A DNA stretch of 64,000 bases from Lachnospiraceae bacterium (GCA_910576545.1 CAJTKM010000003.1:1-64000); one strand, 5' to 3'. Counted from the first letter of the stretch, positions 7,930 to 17,553 are shown. Made by a program: numbers and translations. The notes: generated by a model from the sequence alone, not told the origin.

Positions 7930-8682
7930 CTATTTTCCTAAATTATTATAGTAATAAGATTTGTTCTGTTCATTTTTTATATTTTTGCCGCAATCTTTGC
8001 AATATTTTTTTCGATTAGATGATTTTTTTACCAAGATACCACAATCTGCACATCTGATATATTTTTCACCCTTATATAGTCTCCATTCATATCCGAGTTT
8101 TCTAAAATCGGATATAAACAATTTATTTTCGCTGTCATCATCTATATATAAAACTTGAATGTTGAGGTTATCTACTTTTTTAGCATACTCGATAAGCCCC
8201 AATTCTTTTAATGTGTTAAATTTTATGTCTTTTTCAAAAGCAGTTGTGTTGATGCAGGCAATTGAGTAAATTTCACCATTGCTATAATTTACCCAATTGT
8301 TATTATTGGGGTTCCTGAAATTTCTGAATTTAGCCAAACATAAAAGAGTAAAAGCAAGCCGTTCCAGCACTTTATCGTGTATTTCGTTAATGGTTTTCAG
8401 CTCATTTTCTGTAATCCAAACCCCATTGCATTCACACAGCGGATATTTAGCAGCTTTAGTTGCATATTTTTCTAAACTTGAAAACCAATCAACAGAATTA
8501 TAATTGGAATAATTTTTTTCCATAAAAGTATTCAGTTCTTTTATAATGTTCATTTTTCGTAATTCTTTTTCGTGATACAAATACCTTGCATATATACTTA
8601 AAAAAACATATATTTTTGATGGTTCAATATTTGCACCGTTGAGAATATCGTCTACATATTCTTTTTCGTTTAATATTATAAT
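7930..8682 (-). CDS. Zinc-ribbon protein downstream of the RNA polymerase, non-canonical start
   Basis: About 250 residues. The frame is open back to a TGA at 8700 and has no ATG/GTG/TTG before 8580, yet residues 1-35 (ILNEKEYVDDILNG...PSKIYVFLSIYARYL) look like the normal start of the family. ATT 8682, 10 bases after AGGAGG, or ATA 8679 is the probable start, overlapping the stop of the polymerase gene, so the two are coupled. The C-terminus carries a zinc ribbon (CADCG...YCKDCG). The core around CECNGVWITENEL is widespread in clostridial phages, of unknown function. Confidence 0.6.
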   Translation of the reverse strand: MIILNEKEYVDDILNGANIEPSKIYVFLSIYARYLYHEKELRKMNIIKELNTFMEKNYSNYNSVDWFSSLEKYATKAAKYPLCECNGVWITENELKTINEIHDKVLERLAFTLLCLAKFRNFRNPNNNNWVNYSNGEIYSIACINTTAFEKDIKFNTLKELGLIEYAKKVDNLNIQVLYIDDDSENKLFISDFRKLGYEWRLYKGEKYIRCADCGILVKKSSNRKKYCKDCGKNIKNEQNKSYYYNNLGK

Positions 8683-11444
8683 AACTCGTCCACCTCCTCA
8701 AACTTTTTCTCGCATATAATAAACTGCTCTCCGCCAAATTCAAATTCACCATCTGAATTCACCAAGACGGGATAATGAATCATATGGTTATTTTTCTGCA
8801 ACAAATTCTTAATGATAATTTCCCCGCAAATATCCCAGGCAAATTGTTTTGATTTATAGGAAGAATAACACATATCAATTACAATATCACATAGTTCTTT
8901 TTCATTAGGACAGATTTCTTCACATTGAGATTTAAACTTTTGCAGCATTATGCTTCTATTGACACTTACTTCGTCTTTATCCAGACGCTTCTTATTAGCA
9001 AGCTGCTGATAGTATCGCAAAGAATCATCGTATTCAAATTTAATCTGCGAGATTCTTTGATAATCATTTATACTATACTCAACGCCAGATTTTAAAATAG
9101 AATAATCAAATTCGTAGTATTTGTCATATTCAGCAAGATATGATTGGAAGGCATCCTCAAACAACCATGAAATTCGATTGATGGTACATGGATTATTCCC
9201 AACTGGCATAAGCCTGTTATAATAATCAATAAATTCTTTTTCGCGTATAGTTTTATTCGACTTTTCCATTAAATCCGACATTGACATTTTGAATTCCCTG
9301 ATACACTTGCTGTTTGTATCTTTGATGTATTTGTTGTACTTGGCCATCAAATCCGGATACACATATCTCATAAAATAAGGCTTGTTTTCAGCTACAATTT
9401 TTAAGCATAATTCTTTGAAATGCTTTTGATCCTCTGTATCATCGGGCAGCTTATTACAGGCTGCTTTATCATACCAGTATTTTGGCATTGGTTTAGCAAT
9501 TATTCCTTTAGATTTGTCTATGCTGCACTGCTGGAAGTGCTGACCACACATAATCCGATATTCCAATGTCTTATATTCTTCACTATTTTCATCAAATACA
9601 GACTGCCTCTCAATCATAGATGTAATTCTGTTTGTAGTAGTTCCGATTTCATCTCCAAATGCCAATTTGTTTGCTTGAATTATATCTTTCTCAGTCGGGA
9701 TAATCTTATCGGCTTTTTTTTGCATACACTCAATAGTCGTTGAGTTTAAAGTGTTTTCAATGATTATATTATTGTCTGTTGAAAAGAAAGTATCCGAATC
9801 TTTATCTGCTCCATTAAGCGCATCGCAAGTAGTGTCCCAGGAATTCAAAATAATCCCTGTAGTATTATACTGATACCAAAAATCCATTTCTTCATTGTGA
9901 ACAATTCTCCTGAGCCGAATATTATTATGGCAGGTCATTGGAGCACGAAATAAGGCGATTTCTTCTACATTTTTATCAATCCAGTATTTATGATAAACCT
10001 CTCCAGATTTTAACAGACCTGTAACTGGCAAACCGAATATAGACTGAGCCAGGGAAAATAAGTCACCAGACACAATAGCAAAATTTCCGCTTAATTTTAT
10101 AGAACCTTTTGCTGCATCTGAAATTCTCTTTTTAATCATAGAATAGATTTTATTTAGAACAAAAGGATCTCTTAATAACCGCTGGTCAATCATTATTGCT
10201 TTAATAAAGTCATTATCTACATAATCTATGGTACTTTCATTCAGATACATGCCTTTTGCAAAAACAATTGTTTTACGCCAATCTTGTCCCAATACACCTT
10301 CAATTTCATCAATAGTGGGCTTACACAGTGCATACAGGTCTTCTTCACTCAAATTATATGTTTGCAAAAACTGATAATTTGTATTTCTAACATTTTCTAA
10401 ATCATGTGGGGAAGTTTTTACAATAGAAAATTGATAATGGTTTTCGTTACAGCAATCAATATAGTGCTCAAGATTATTATATGAATCCCATAATTTAACC
10501 ATAGATGTAGTTAATATTACATCATAATTTCTGACATCACGCAAATCTCCCCATGCATCCTTAACCATATATATTTCATGGTTTACTCTTTTAGCAAATT
10601 CTACAAAATCAAATGTAAATAACATTCCTTTTGTCCATGCATAGCGGGTGTTTACACCTGATATAGTTTCTCCTTCGTATTTGCTGCCATATAAATCTTT
10701 ATTGATCTTACGAGAATAGTCGGGTGACATAAAACCATATCCATCAGAATCGCAATATTCAATTTCATAATTTTCCTCATAGATAATTTCTGGCTCACCA
10801 TCGCACTCGTCATTAATTTTTATGACGTTTTCCTGAAATGTAACATTACAGTCATTGACTATTAAAATTCTTGGCATGGTTACAGGAATAGAAGCACTGC
10901 ATATAAGTGCCTGGTATGCCTCTAATTTTGCAGGAATGATTGGTTTTGTTTTGTCCCGTCCATTGTCCATACGTTTCACAATCTCTTTGTAAACAGTATC
11001 GCCAATATATGTAATAGTGGATTTTTTAATTCCTCCATTGGTTCCCAGCAAACGATGATATACATAGTTGTTAATCTTAAAGCCCATGTTTGCCCTGTCA
11101 TAATCTTTGTTAGAATCCATAACCATACAAAAGTAGTCTTTCTGATATTGCAAAGAATATAATTTTTTATATAGCTCTTTTATTTTATCTTTATTCTCTT
11201 TACTCTTTGGCTGTTTTTTTATATATTTTATTTCTTTCCTTATTTTAGATACTTCAAAATCTAAATTATCAATTCCGTTTAACTCACATATCCAGCGAAG
11301 GATCTGGCTGTCGTTAAGAGCCACAATATCGTTTTTATTTTTCATAGCAATATCAAGCGGAAGGCTTAAATCCCATCCCGCTTGTTTCAATCTTCTGCTG
11401 TGTAATTTATAAATAAACTTATGGCATGATTTTTGTTTTGCTAT
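8676..11444 (-). CDS. Two-barrel RNA polymerase (cellular RdRP/QDE-1-like, YonO-like)
   Basis: About 922 residues if started at ATA 11444, which lies 7 bases after GAGGTGG; the first usual codon is TTG 11390. Numbered from that TTG, the conserved signs of the QDE-1/YonO group appear in order: SDGYGFMSP (215-223, cf. DG.G.IS), RYAWTKGML (249-257, cf. R..G.KG), FRAPMTCHNNIRL (481-493, cf. R.P...P.D.R), and NGADKDSD (526-533), which supplies the three metal-binding Asp (D529, D531, D533) of the DxDxD catalytic loop. Such enzymes are single-chain RNA polymerases: YonO of phage SPbeta transcribes late genes from DNA, while eukaryotic members copy RNA. It probably transcribes part of this element. 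Stop overlaps the next gene. Confidence 0.75.
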   Translation of the reverse strand: MAKQKSCHKFIYKLHSRRLKQAGWDLSLPLDIAMKNKNDIVALNDSQILRWICELNGIDNLDFEVSKIRKEIKYIKKQPKSKENKDKIKELYKKLYSLQYQKDYFCMVMDSNKDYDRANMGFKINNYVYHRLLGTNGGIKKSTITYIGDTVYKEIVKRMDNGRDKTKPIIPAKLEAYQALICSASIPVTMPRILIVNDCNVTFQENVIKINDECDGEPEIIYEENYEIEYCDSDGYGFMSPDYSRKINKDLYGSKYEGETISGVNTRYAWTKGMLFTFDFVEFAKRVNHEIYMVKDAWGDLRDVRNYDVILTTSMVKLWDSYNNLEHYIDCCNENHYQFSIVKTSPHDLENVRNTNYQFLQTYNLSEEDLYALCKPTIDEIEGVLGQDWRKTIVFAKGMYLNESTIDYVDNDFIKAIMIDQRLLRDPFVLNKIYSMIKKRISDAAKGSIKLSGNFAIVSGDLFSLAQSIFGLPVTGLLKSGEVYHKYWIDKNVEEIALFRAPMTCHNNIRLRRIVHNEEMDFWYQYNTTGIILNSWDTTCDALNGADKDSDTFFSTDNNIIIENTLNSTTIECMQKKADKIIPTEKDIIQANKLAFGDEIGTTTNRITSMIERQSVFDENSEEYKTLEYRIMCGQHFQQCSIDKSKGIIAKPMPKYWYDKAACNKLPDDTEDQKHFKELCLKIVAENKPYFMRYVYPDLMAKYNKYIKDTNSKCIREFKMSMSDLMEKSNKTIREKEFIDYYNRLMPVGNNPCTINRISWLFEDAFQSYLAEYDKYYEFDYSILKSGVEYSINDYQRISQIKFEYDDSLRYYQQLANKKRLDKDEVSVNRSIMLQKFKSQCEEICPNEKELCDIVIDMCYSSYKSKQFAWDICGEIIIKNLLQKNNHMIHYPVLVNSDGEFEFGGEQFIICEKKFEEVDELL

Positions 11445-11507
11445 AATTTATCCACCTCGTTTCCATAACTAATTTAATTTGAAGCCTGTATATCATTAAT
11501 ACAACTT

Positions 11508-11933
11508 TTATATTCGTTCATACACATATCCGCTATCAGATGTATAATAGATATTCCTGATTCCCATATCTTTTATCATAGCCATACAAGCGGGGCAGGG
11601 ACGGGACATACCATATAGTCGGTCTTTCCTTGAGCGAAAGATATATAATCTGACTTTCTGCCACCTGATATCCATATCTTTAATAGAGTTCAAACAGGAG
11701 ATTTCAGCATGAGTTTTATGCTCTACCATAATGTCATCTGGGATATGTCTGTATTGATTATATCTTTTTTGATTCGGATGAGTTTTATTCGTATTGCAGC
11801 CAATTCCTATAATATGTCCCTGATAAACAGCGATGCATCCAATATGTATTTTCTTAAAATCAGAAATTAAAGATACCTGCCGAGCTTTTTCAAAATATTT
11901 ATAGTCTATATTACGAAATATTATTATCACCAC
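11508..11933 (-). CDS. Deoxycytidylate/cytidine deaminase-like zinc enzyme
   Basis: 141 residues from GTG 11933 (GTG GTG, after AAAAGGAATGGC); earlier in-frame starts would lie deep in the neighbouring gene. Zinc site: THAEISC supplies His and the catalytic Glu, SRPCPACMAMI supplies the two Cys of PCxxC. The order and spacing fit the dCMP deaminase/CDA superfamily, as does the preceding strand IGCIAVYQGHIIGIGCN. It probably adjusts nucleotide pools (dCMP to dUMP), as in many large phages; base-editing deaminases share the motif, so the substrate is not certain. It overlaps the preceding gene by 23 bases. Confidence 0.75.
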   Translation of the reverse strand: MVIIIFRNIDYKYFEKARQVSLISDFKKIHIGCIAVYQGHIIGIGCNTNKTHPNQKRYNQYRHIPDDIMVEHKTHAEISCLNSIKDMDIRWQKVRLYIFRSRKDRLYGMSRPCPACMAMIKDMGIRNIYYTSDSGYVYERI

Positions 11934-12276
11934 CCAGCCATTCCTTTTCGAGTATTTCATTCCCTTTATCGAAACAGCGCAGTTCATATCTGCATCTGTC
12001 AAATTCAGCTTCAAATGAACCACCTGCGCAATGTTCAGATATCATTTTTAAGATAATAGAGTTAATGGCTTTTGCACTGGCTCTTATCTTTATATTCTCA
12101 AATTCTGAAATCAAATCCCATTTTCCGACAGAATTTTCCATCAATCTAAGCTGGATTTGATATACTTTGTTTTGATTGTCAAAAGACTTTAATGCAATCA
12201 CACTAAATCCGTTATGCAGGTCAATTACTAAAACATTTTCCATATCAAAATATTTCTTATACGTTAATCTGTTCAT
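11911..12276 (-). CDS. Protein of unknown function
   Basis: 121 residues with alternating beta strands (NVLVIDLHNGFSVIALKSF; VYQIQLRLMENSVGKWDLI) and a helix around residues 65-80. No family recognised. It lies between an unknown gene (4-bp gap) and the deaminase, which overlaps its end, so the three form an operon. Confidence 0.55.
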   Translation of the reverse strand: MNRLTYKKYFDMENVLVIDLHNGFSVIALKSFDNQNKVYQIQLRLMENSVGKWDLISEFENIKIRASAKAINSIILKMISEHCAGGSFEAEFDRCRYELRCFDKGNEILEKEWLGGDNNIS

Positions 12277-12280
12277 ACTA

Positions 12281-12841
12281 TCATTTCCTTTCTAACCATA
12301 CTTCCCAATAACCATCGCGATATTTTGTGTTAAGATCGTTATAATGAAATTTCAACAAATCTTCAATTTGATAGATGTAGTAACAATAGTCAACTTGTCC
12401 ACTACGAATATTTCGTAGTACATCATTTATGTAATTACAATATTGCTGCCAATTTGTCTGCCCATAATATGTACCATGTGTTTCTTCATTCCACTTGCTT
12501 GTTTCTCTGGCATACTTTCCCTTTAGTTTTTTGACATTTTTATCATATGGTTTGATAAATAATTTCCGTACATTGAATTCTTTTTGCCATTTTGTATCCG
12601 TCAGGGCAGGGGAGGGAGTGCCATTCGTATTTGAAATGATTCGCATTTCTCTCAGTTCTTCTAGTGTCATATGTTTATATTTTTGTGCTTCCTTTCGTTG
12701 TTTTGATTGTTTGATTGCTTCTATCTGATTATTAATTCTATTTTTATTTGGAGTTGTAGTGCTGAAATCTTCGATTGTAATTTCTCCGCTAAAAATAGAG
12801 TTATCAGCCTTATAAATTTCTTTGTTGAATTTTTTTGTCAT
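12281..12841 (-). CDS. Basic protein of unknown function
   Basis: 186 residues, Lys/Arg-rich in the N-terminal third with a coiled-coil-like stretch (NNQIEAIKQSKQRKEAQKYK), aromatic-rich at the C-terminus (YCYYIYQIEDLLKF; YWEVWLERK). No family recognised. ATG 12841 has a good upstream AGGAG. Part of the operon 13739-11508. Confidence 0.55.
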   Translation of the reverse strand: MTKKFNKEIYKADNSIFSGEITIEDFSTTTPNKNRINNQIEAIKQSKQRKEAQKYKHMTLEELREMRIISNTNGTPSPALTDTKWQKEFNVRKLFIKPYDKNVKKLKGKYARETSKWNEETHGTYYGQTNWQQYCNYINDVLRNIRSGQVDYCYYIYQIEDLLKFHYNDLNTKYRDGYWEVWLERK

Positions 12842-12965
12842 TATTTACTTCAATTTCTCCTTTTCTTTGTTTTATCCATTGTTTTAATAAATTTCTCATA
12901 CGAATGCTTGGTATATATATCCATATTTCTTTACTTCTTGATAAGGCGGATTTGAACATAAATTG

Positions 12966-13739
12966 TCAAAGTTCTGTTAAAGCATATTGATTTTCAGTCA
13001 TTTCAAAATTGTTTTTCGTAGTGGTAGGATAGAAATTATTAGCCCAATATGCGAGATAGATTCTATCTGAATAATCTTTTTCGCTATCTTTACTTAAACA
13101 TACAAAATCTCGTCCAAACCCCTTATCTTTAATATCTTCTCTAAATTCTTCGTATGTAGTCCATAAATTATTATGAGTAGAATTTGAATTGCCTTTTGGT
13201 GTTAGATTACGAAAGAAATTCATTACACTTTTTCTGAGTTTATCTACCAATCCGTCATATCTATGGTCGTTAAACCACTTTTGTGTAATTGCATATTTAT
13301 CCTTCCCAATCTCATTTAATTTTTCATGTTCAATGATATGTATTAAGGATTTATAATCGCAATTAGGAACTTCAACAACATATTTATTATATTTTTCTAA
13401 TGTGCCAACTTCCTTATTTTCTTGGCGATATTGATATTTATATTTTCTCCAATTGTCATCCAACCCAATATCTGTCATTTGACCACCATGATATACATCA
13501 GAAATATTGGTGCTTAAATCGTTATAATAAAGATTAATATAATAAATTTCTTTCCAAGCCATTTCCGCTTCTGAATCACACTCAATATATTCAATTTTTG
13601 AAATGTTATTATTTAAGTGATTATGTTGTAAAAATCGTTTATACAAATCAATAGTTCTTCCAGCGTATATAATGATGTTGTCTTTATTCAGAAATCTGTA
13701 TACATAATATTTTCTTTCTTTAGTTTGCAAACTATCCAA
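12966..13739 (-). CDS. GIY-YIG endonuclease-domain protein
   Basis: 257 residues. The first about 95 form a GIY-YIG nuclease domain: YYVYRF (GIY position), IIYAGRTIDLYKRFLQH (YIG position plus the catalytic Arg), and the Glu in EMAWKEIYYINLYY. The rest has no recognised family but resembles a C-terminal DNA-binding part. Start is TTG 13739, 8 bases after AAAGGAG; there is no ATG. Likely a mobile or repair-type nuclease; relatives include phage homing enzymes. Confidence 0.75.
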   Translation of the reverse strand: MDSLQTKERKYYVYRFLNKDNIIIYAGRTIDLYKRFLQHNHLNNNISKIEYIECDSEAEMAWKEIYYINLYYNDLSTNISDVYHGGQMTDIGLDDNWRKYKYQYRQENKEVGTLEKYNKYVVEVPNCDYKSLIHIIEHEKLNEIGKDKYAITQKWFNDHRYDGLVDKLRKSVMNFFRNLTPKGNSNSTHNNLWTTYEEFREDIKDKGFGRDFVCLSKDSEKDYSDRIYLAYWANNFYPTTTKNNFEMTENQYALTEL

Positions 13740-13753
13740 TAAATAACTCCTTT

Positions 13754-14566
13754 CTACTTTTGATTATTTCCTTTAACAAAAGGATAAAATTCATCGGTTC
13801 TATATAATTGAACGATTTTATCCAAAGCCCATTTAATTTCTTGTTCATATCCTTCTTTATTTAGAACATAAATATTAGGTACATTTTGAGGTGGTTTGGT
13901 TTTATCAGGTTGTACACTCCCTACTTCTTTTTTTATAAGTAAAGCATCTCGTTCATCAGTAGAATTGGTTAAATATTCTATACACTGATTGATGGTATCT
14001 TTTGACATAGACAATTCTTCTGACATATGTTTTATGCTCTTAAAAAATGCTTCTGGATTATCTTTTGCACTTTCATAGTCAGAACCATCATTTTGTCTTG
14101 GTCTACATCCTATGTATGAGTTTATATAGAGAAAAGCTACAAGTATGCTTTCTCTATTCAAAGAGCTATCAGCCATCATAATTGTGTCAAACTGAGAAGA
14201 TGTAAGTTTGGCAAATTTTTCTGTTGAGTCAAAATTTTGGGGGATAATTTTAATTTCAATACCAGTATCATAAGAAAGCGAATCTAAATCTTGCTTTACT
14301 TCAATCATCTGGTTATTTATCATATATTCCAACACATCTAATATTTCTTTAAATGCTTTTGGCTTTCTACTTGTTGTTTTATACCCATAAAATTCAAGTA
14401 CTTTTCGTATGGTTATCCAACTGTAGTCTTCATAGGAGCGATATTTGTCAATCAAGATATAAATGATATAGAGCTTTCTACTAACACCAAATTTTGTTTT
14501 AATATTTCCTTGGATGTATTCATTTGGAAATCTTGTAAAATATTCTTTGTTTTGTTTTTTAATAAT
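13754..14566 (-). CDS. Winged-helix protein, possible replication initiator; ATT start
   Basis: About 270 residues. The frame is open to a TGA at 14581 and holds no ATG/GTG/TTG before TTG 14455, but the intervening 37 codons (FTRFPNEYIQGN..TKFGVSRKLYIIYILIDKY) are plainly coding. ATT 14566 lies 6 bases after AAAGGAG and is the likely start. The N-terminal 110 residues look like a winged helix-turn-helix of the plasmid RepA/initiator type. Two 21-bp direct repeats sit just upstream (14593-14656), as iterons would. A phage transcription regulator is the main alternative. Confidence 0.5.
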   Translation of the reverse strand: MIKKQNKEYFTRFPNEYIQGNIKTKFGVSRKLYIIYILIDKYRSYEDYSWITIRKVLEFYGYKTTSRKPKAFKEILDVLEYMINNQMIEVKQDLDSLSYDTGIEIKIIPQNFDSTEKFAKLTSSQFDTIMMADSSLNRESILVAFLYINSYIGCRPRQNDGSDYESAKDNPEAFFKSIKHMSEELSMSKDTINQCIEYLTNSTDERDALLIKKEVGSVQPDKTKPPQNVPNIYVLNKEGYEQEIKWALDKIVQLYRTDEFYPFVKGNNQK

Positions 14567-14592
14567 TTTATTCTCCTTTCAATTTTACGAGA

Positions 14593-14656
14593 GTTCAGTA
14601 AATGTCAATTTTAAAGCTTCAAAATTTTCAACCCTGTTCAGCAAACGTCAATTTTA
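14593..14656. repeat. Two near-identical 21-bp direct repeats (iteron-like)
   Basis: GTTCAGTAAATGTCAATTTT at 14593 and GTTCAGCAAACGTCAATTTT at 14636 differ at two positions and lie 43 bp apart, upstream of the possible initiator gene. Read on the minus strand each contains TTGAC, so they may also act as promoter or operator elements. The rest of 14657-14820 has one small hairpin (AATTTAC-TTTC-GTAAATT) and no gene. Confidence 0.5.
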
Positions 14657-14820
14657 TGTATCTCAACTGAACAGAATAAAGATATACACCTTTAAATAAG
14701 ACAGACATATTACAGCGCAATTTACTTTCGTAAATTACTCTGTAAAAAACTTTTTGATTGTAGATGGTTGTGTAATAGTGGTGGTAGTATATCATCTACT
14801 TCGCTTTTTTAATTTCTTCT

Positions 14821-15708
14821 TTATCCATTATTGTTATTTGATATTGGTGTATCAAATATAGTTATGTGTTTTGTTGATGTAATTGGATCAGATTCAGAGG
14901 CAATACCATATTTAATAAGATTGCTATTTACGATTTGTTCAATCATATCTCTGTATTTTTGTGTAAATTCATAAGGTTCTAATGGGTAACAAGATGAAAA
15001 ATTATTTTCGTAACAGTAATCAGCTTATATCTGTTGAGTATCTATATCATATAAATTCTCTAATTCCCAAAGAATATTTTTATAAAGTTGACCTCTTGTA
15101 ATATTAAAATGTTCTTCTAATAATTTATATTTTTTCTGCATTTTAGCGAACCAAGGATTATAAGGTTTATTATATGTAGTTTCTATTGCTGGATGAGATT
15201 GTGTTTGTTCCTCCAACTTGGAAAGACGGTTATCCATTGAAGCTAGTAATTCTACCAATTTCTTATCTATACTGTTATTGGTTACTGATTGTAATTTTTG
15301 TGCAGTTACTTTTAATCCTTGCTCACAGGCCACAAAATATTGTCTTGCTTGTTCATGACGCTCTGTGTTTCCTGTCATTGATAATTTCTTTGCAAAGTCT
15401 GATGTGATCTTATAGTCTGTCTTTGGTCTACCGCCTTTTTTGAAGTTTTCGTTTTCAAAGACGAAAACTATATAATCTTCATTCTCTACAGCAAATTTAT
15501 TTTTCTTTATATTTCTAAGACACCAATGTGAAAAATTCTTTGGCTCTAATTCTAAGAATGCATATAAATTAGAAGCTGTTGTCATTCCGTTCTCATCAAT
15601 TTTTAATGCTATCTCTATTGGTGTCTGAGATGAAGTATTTGTTTTAGAGTTAGTTTCTGGTAAAGTAGTAGATACTTTTGTTGTTTTGTTTTTAGATTCT
15701 TTTGTCAT
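14821..15708 (-). pseudogene. AntA-domain antirepressor, frame split by an in-frame TAA
   Basis: ATG 15708 follows AAGGAGATC. Residues about 40-130 are the AntA antirepressor domain (IDENGMTTASNLYAFLELEP...HWCLRNIKKNKF...GGRPKTDYKITSDFAKKLSM). The frame meets TAA at 15027-15025 but continues in the same frame for 67 codons to TAA 14823-14821. The continuation matches the C-terminus of the neighbouring antirepressor: DYCYENNFSSC here against DYCYDNGLDSC there, placing the TAA where the paralogue has Val. So this is either a recent nonsense mutation or readthrough. The truncated 227-residue form keeps the whole AntA domain. Confidence 0.75.
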
Positions 15709-15769
15709 TCTTATTTTGATCTCCTTTATGATTTTTGTTGTTATATGTTTCTGGCTATATCTCCTACAT

Positions 15770-16636
15770 TTAGTCATCAAATATTGTTTTCTCTCTTACG
15801 GTTACATTTTCTAAAACTAAATCATATTTTTCCAACAAACCATCAACTATAGATTCAAATAATTTTCTGACTGTCTTATCATGCTCTATAGCATCTAATG
15901 TAAAGCAGCTATCAAGTCCATTATCATAACAGTAATCATCTACAATCTGGTTTATTTCTATATCCGGATACGCATTATGAAATTCTTTATATAGTTCTTT
16001 ATATAAGATTCCATTTTTACCAGTCGGTATCTCGAAATAATCCATTAATAGCTGATACTTTGGGAACATTTTAGAATTCCAGTAAGAAAATCTTTTCTTT
16101 GGTAATGATTTTTTAACTTGTTCCTGGGACTCCTCTAATTTTAACATTCTTTCATTTAGAGACAGGAGAGTATCATTTACTGTTTTTGTAAAGGTATTTA
16201 GCGTATCCAATATAGGCTGCATGATTATCTGATCTGTTGTTTTGTGGTCTATAAATACAGAAGCTAACACATCAGCACATTTATCTTGATATCTTAATAA
16301 TTTTTTACTTAGTTCTGGTTGAGACTTCTTCATTTTTGGTGTAATTGTTATTTTTGCTAATGTTAAAGGAAGTTTACGATTAGAAATACAGGATACTTCA
16401 TTTACACTTGGCATATTTAAATCCACTCCCGAAAATTTTTGGGTGTGATTTTTCAGTATCTCGTCATTCATGATTTTCTTTTTTTGATGCTCAATCTGTT
16501 TTTCTGTGAACCCAATCCCTCTAAGAACATGTGTAATAGAAGTATAGATTTCACCAGTTGCGTTATCTTTCAATGCAATTAGTTCATCACCATAAAAATT
16601 GAAATTAGTTACTTGCAAAGCTGTGCTATTTGTCAT
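15770..16636 (-). CDS. Phage antirepressor, P22_AR_N type
   Basis: 288 residues. The N-terminal ~110 residues match the phage antirepressor N-terminal domain (NFYGDELIALKDNATGEIYT, then SITHVLRGIGF, then KLPLTLAKITI). A coiled coil follows (about 150-185), then a C-terminal domain shared with the AntA gene downstream. Such proteins bind and inactivate phage repressors. ATG 16636 has AGGAG upstream. Two antirepressors with a common C-terminal module suggest domain shuffling. Confidence 0.85.
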   Translation of the reverse strand: MTNSTALQVTNFNFYGDELIALKDNATGEIYTSITHVLRGIGFTEKQIEHQKKKIMNDEILKNHTQKFSGVDLNMPSVNEVSCISNRKLPLTLAKITITPKMKKSQPELSKKLLRYQDKCADVLASVFIDHKTTDQIIMQPILDTLNTFTKTVNDTLLSLNERMLKLEESQEQVKKSLPKKRFSYWNSKMFPKYQLLMDYFEIPTGKNGILYKELYKEFHNAYPDIEINQIVDDYCYDNGLDSCFTLDAIEHDKTVRKLFESIVDGLLEKYDLVLENVTVREKTIFDD

Positions 16637-16753
16637 AATAAAAATCTCCTTTTATAATTTTTAAGTTTCTAATAATCCTTTCGATAAAAGTATTATTCAA
16701 TCTCCTTCTTAAAAATAATGATAGGGGAGAATAGGAGCGCAGATATAACTTGC

Positions 16754-16787
16754 AAAAAAATAACAGACAACAAAAATTGTCGTCTGT
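16754..16787 (-). terminator. Rho-independent terminator after DUF3825 gene
   Basis: Minus-strand stem ACAGACGAC/GTTGTCTGT (one wobble) followed by TTATTTTTTT. The remaining stretch to 16637 has no gene. Confidence 0.7.
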
Positions 16788-16815
16788 ATAAAGGATTCAT
16801 TTTTTAATTTAATTA

Positions 16816-17553
16816 TTAAGGCACTAACCAGCTGCTATCAGGTTTTGCAATTAACCTGGCATTGTTATATGCCATTTCCATCGTCAGGCAGGTATGTGCC
16901 TGGTAATATCCGTCCATTTTAGTCAATACCAGTGTAAGGTCAGGTTTTTCTTCTTTACTGAAATAAAGTGGAATTAATAATTGGATTTTCCCGTTAAAAT
17001 ATTGGGGAACTGCTAATTTATAATTTGCAATTACCTTTTTGATATCTGTGTCTATCGTTCCCTTCAAATAGTTGATTGGTCTGTTTGCGGCTAATATAAG
17101 TTCCGGCAAACGCTGTTTGTTATGTTCATCTTCTAAGATATGTTTGTATTGTACATTTACGCTGCAATGCCAGTCGAATACCAGAAGGGAAGGGTCTGAA
17201 AAATAATCAGCTCTTTCAGGAAAATCGGCGATGCCTAGTGCTCCAAGTTCATATCCAGTAAGAAATCCTTTGAAACACCAATCGGCATAATCATCAGGGC
17301 TTGTTTCAGCATACACATAAATGTCTTCATAATAGGGGGTAAACAGCCCTGTGTTAAATATGCAATGCTTATCATTGATATATACTTTAGCTTCTCTTTG
17401 TAATTTGGCAAATGTATATTTCATATAATTTTTCAGTATCCCAAAATCATTACGCCCTTGAAAACTCCATTGTTCCGGCAGTGCCATAGACGCGAGTTCC
17501 TCCATACGTTTATTATAATCTCCCCATGACATAAAGTTATAGAGTTCTTCCAT
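16816..17553 (-). CDS. DUF3825-domain protein (copy 1)
   Basis: 245 residues, essentially one DUF3825 domain: FMSWGDYNKRMEELASMALPE.W at the start, then FNTGLFTPYYEDIY, LLVFDW, KHILED, RLPELI, YKLAVPQYF.GKIQLLIPL and the closing HTCLTMEMAYNNARLI. Function of the family is not established. ATG 17553 is preceded by AGGAGGC. It lies in tandem with a paralogue (17714-18703) but each copy has its own terminator, so they are separate units. Confidence 0.8.
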   Translation of the reverse strand: MEELYNFMSWGDYNKRMEELASMALPEQWSFQGRNDFGILKNYMKYTFAKLQREAKVYINDKHCIFNTGLFTPYYEDIYVYAETSPDDYADWCFKGFLTGYELGALGIADFPERADYFSDPSLLVFDWHCSVNVQYKHILEDEHNKQRLPELILAANRPINYLKGTIDTDIKKVIANYKLAVPQYFNGKIQLLIPLYFSKEEKPDLTLVLTKMDGYYQAHTCLTMEMAYNNARLIAKPDSSWLVP

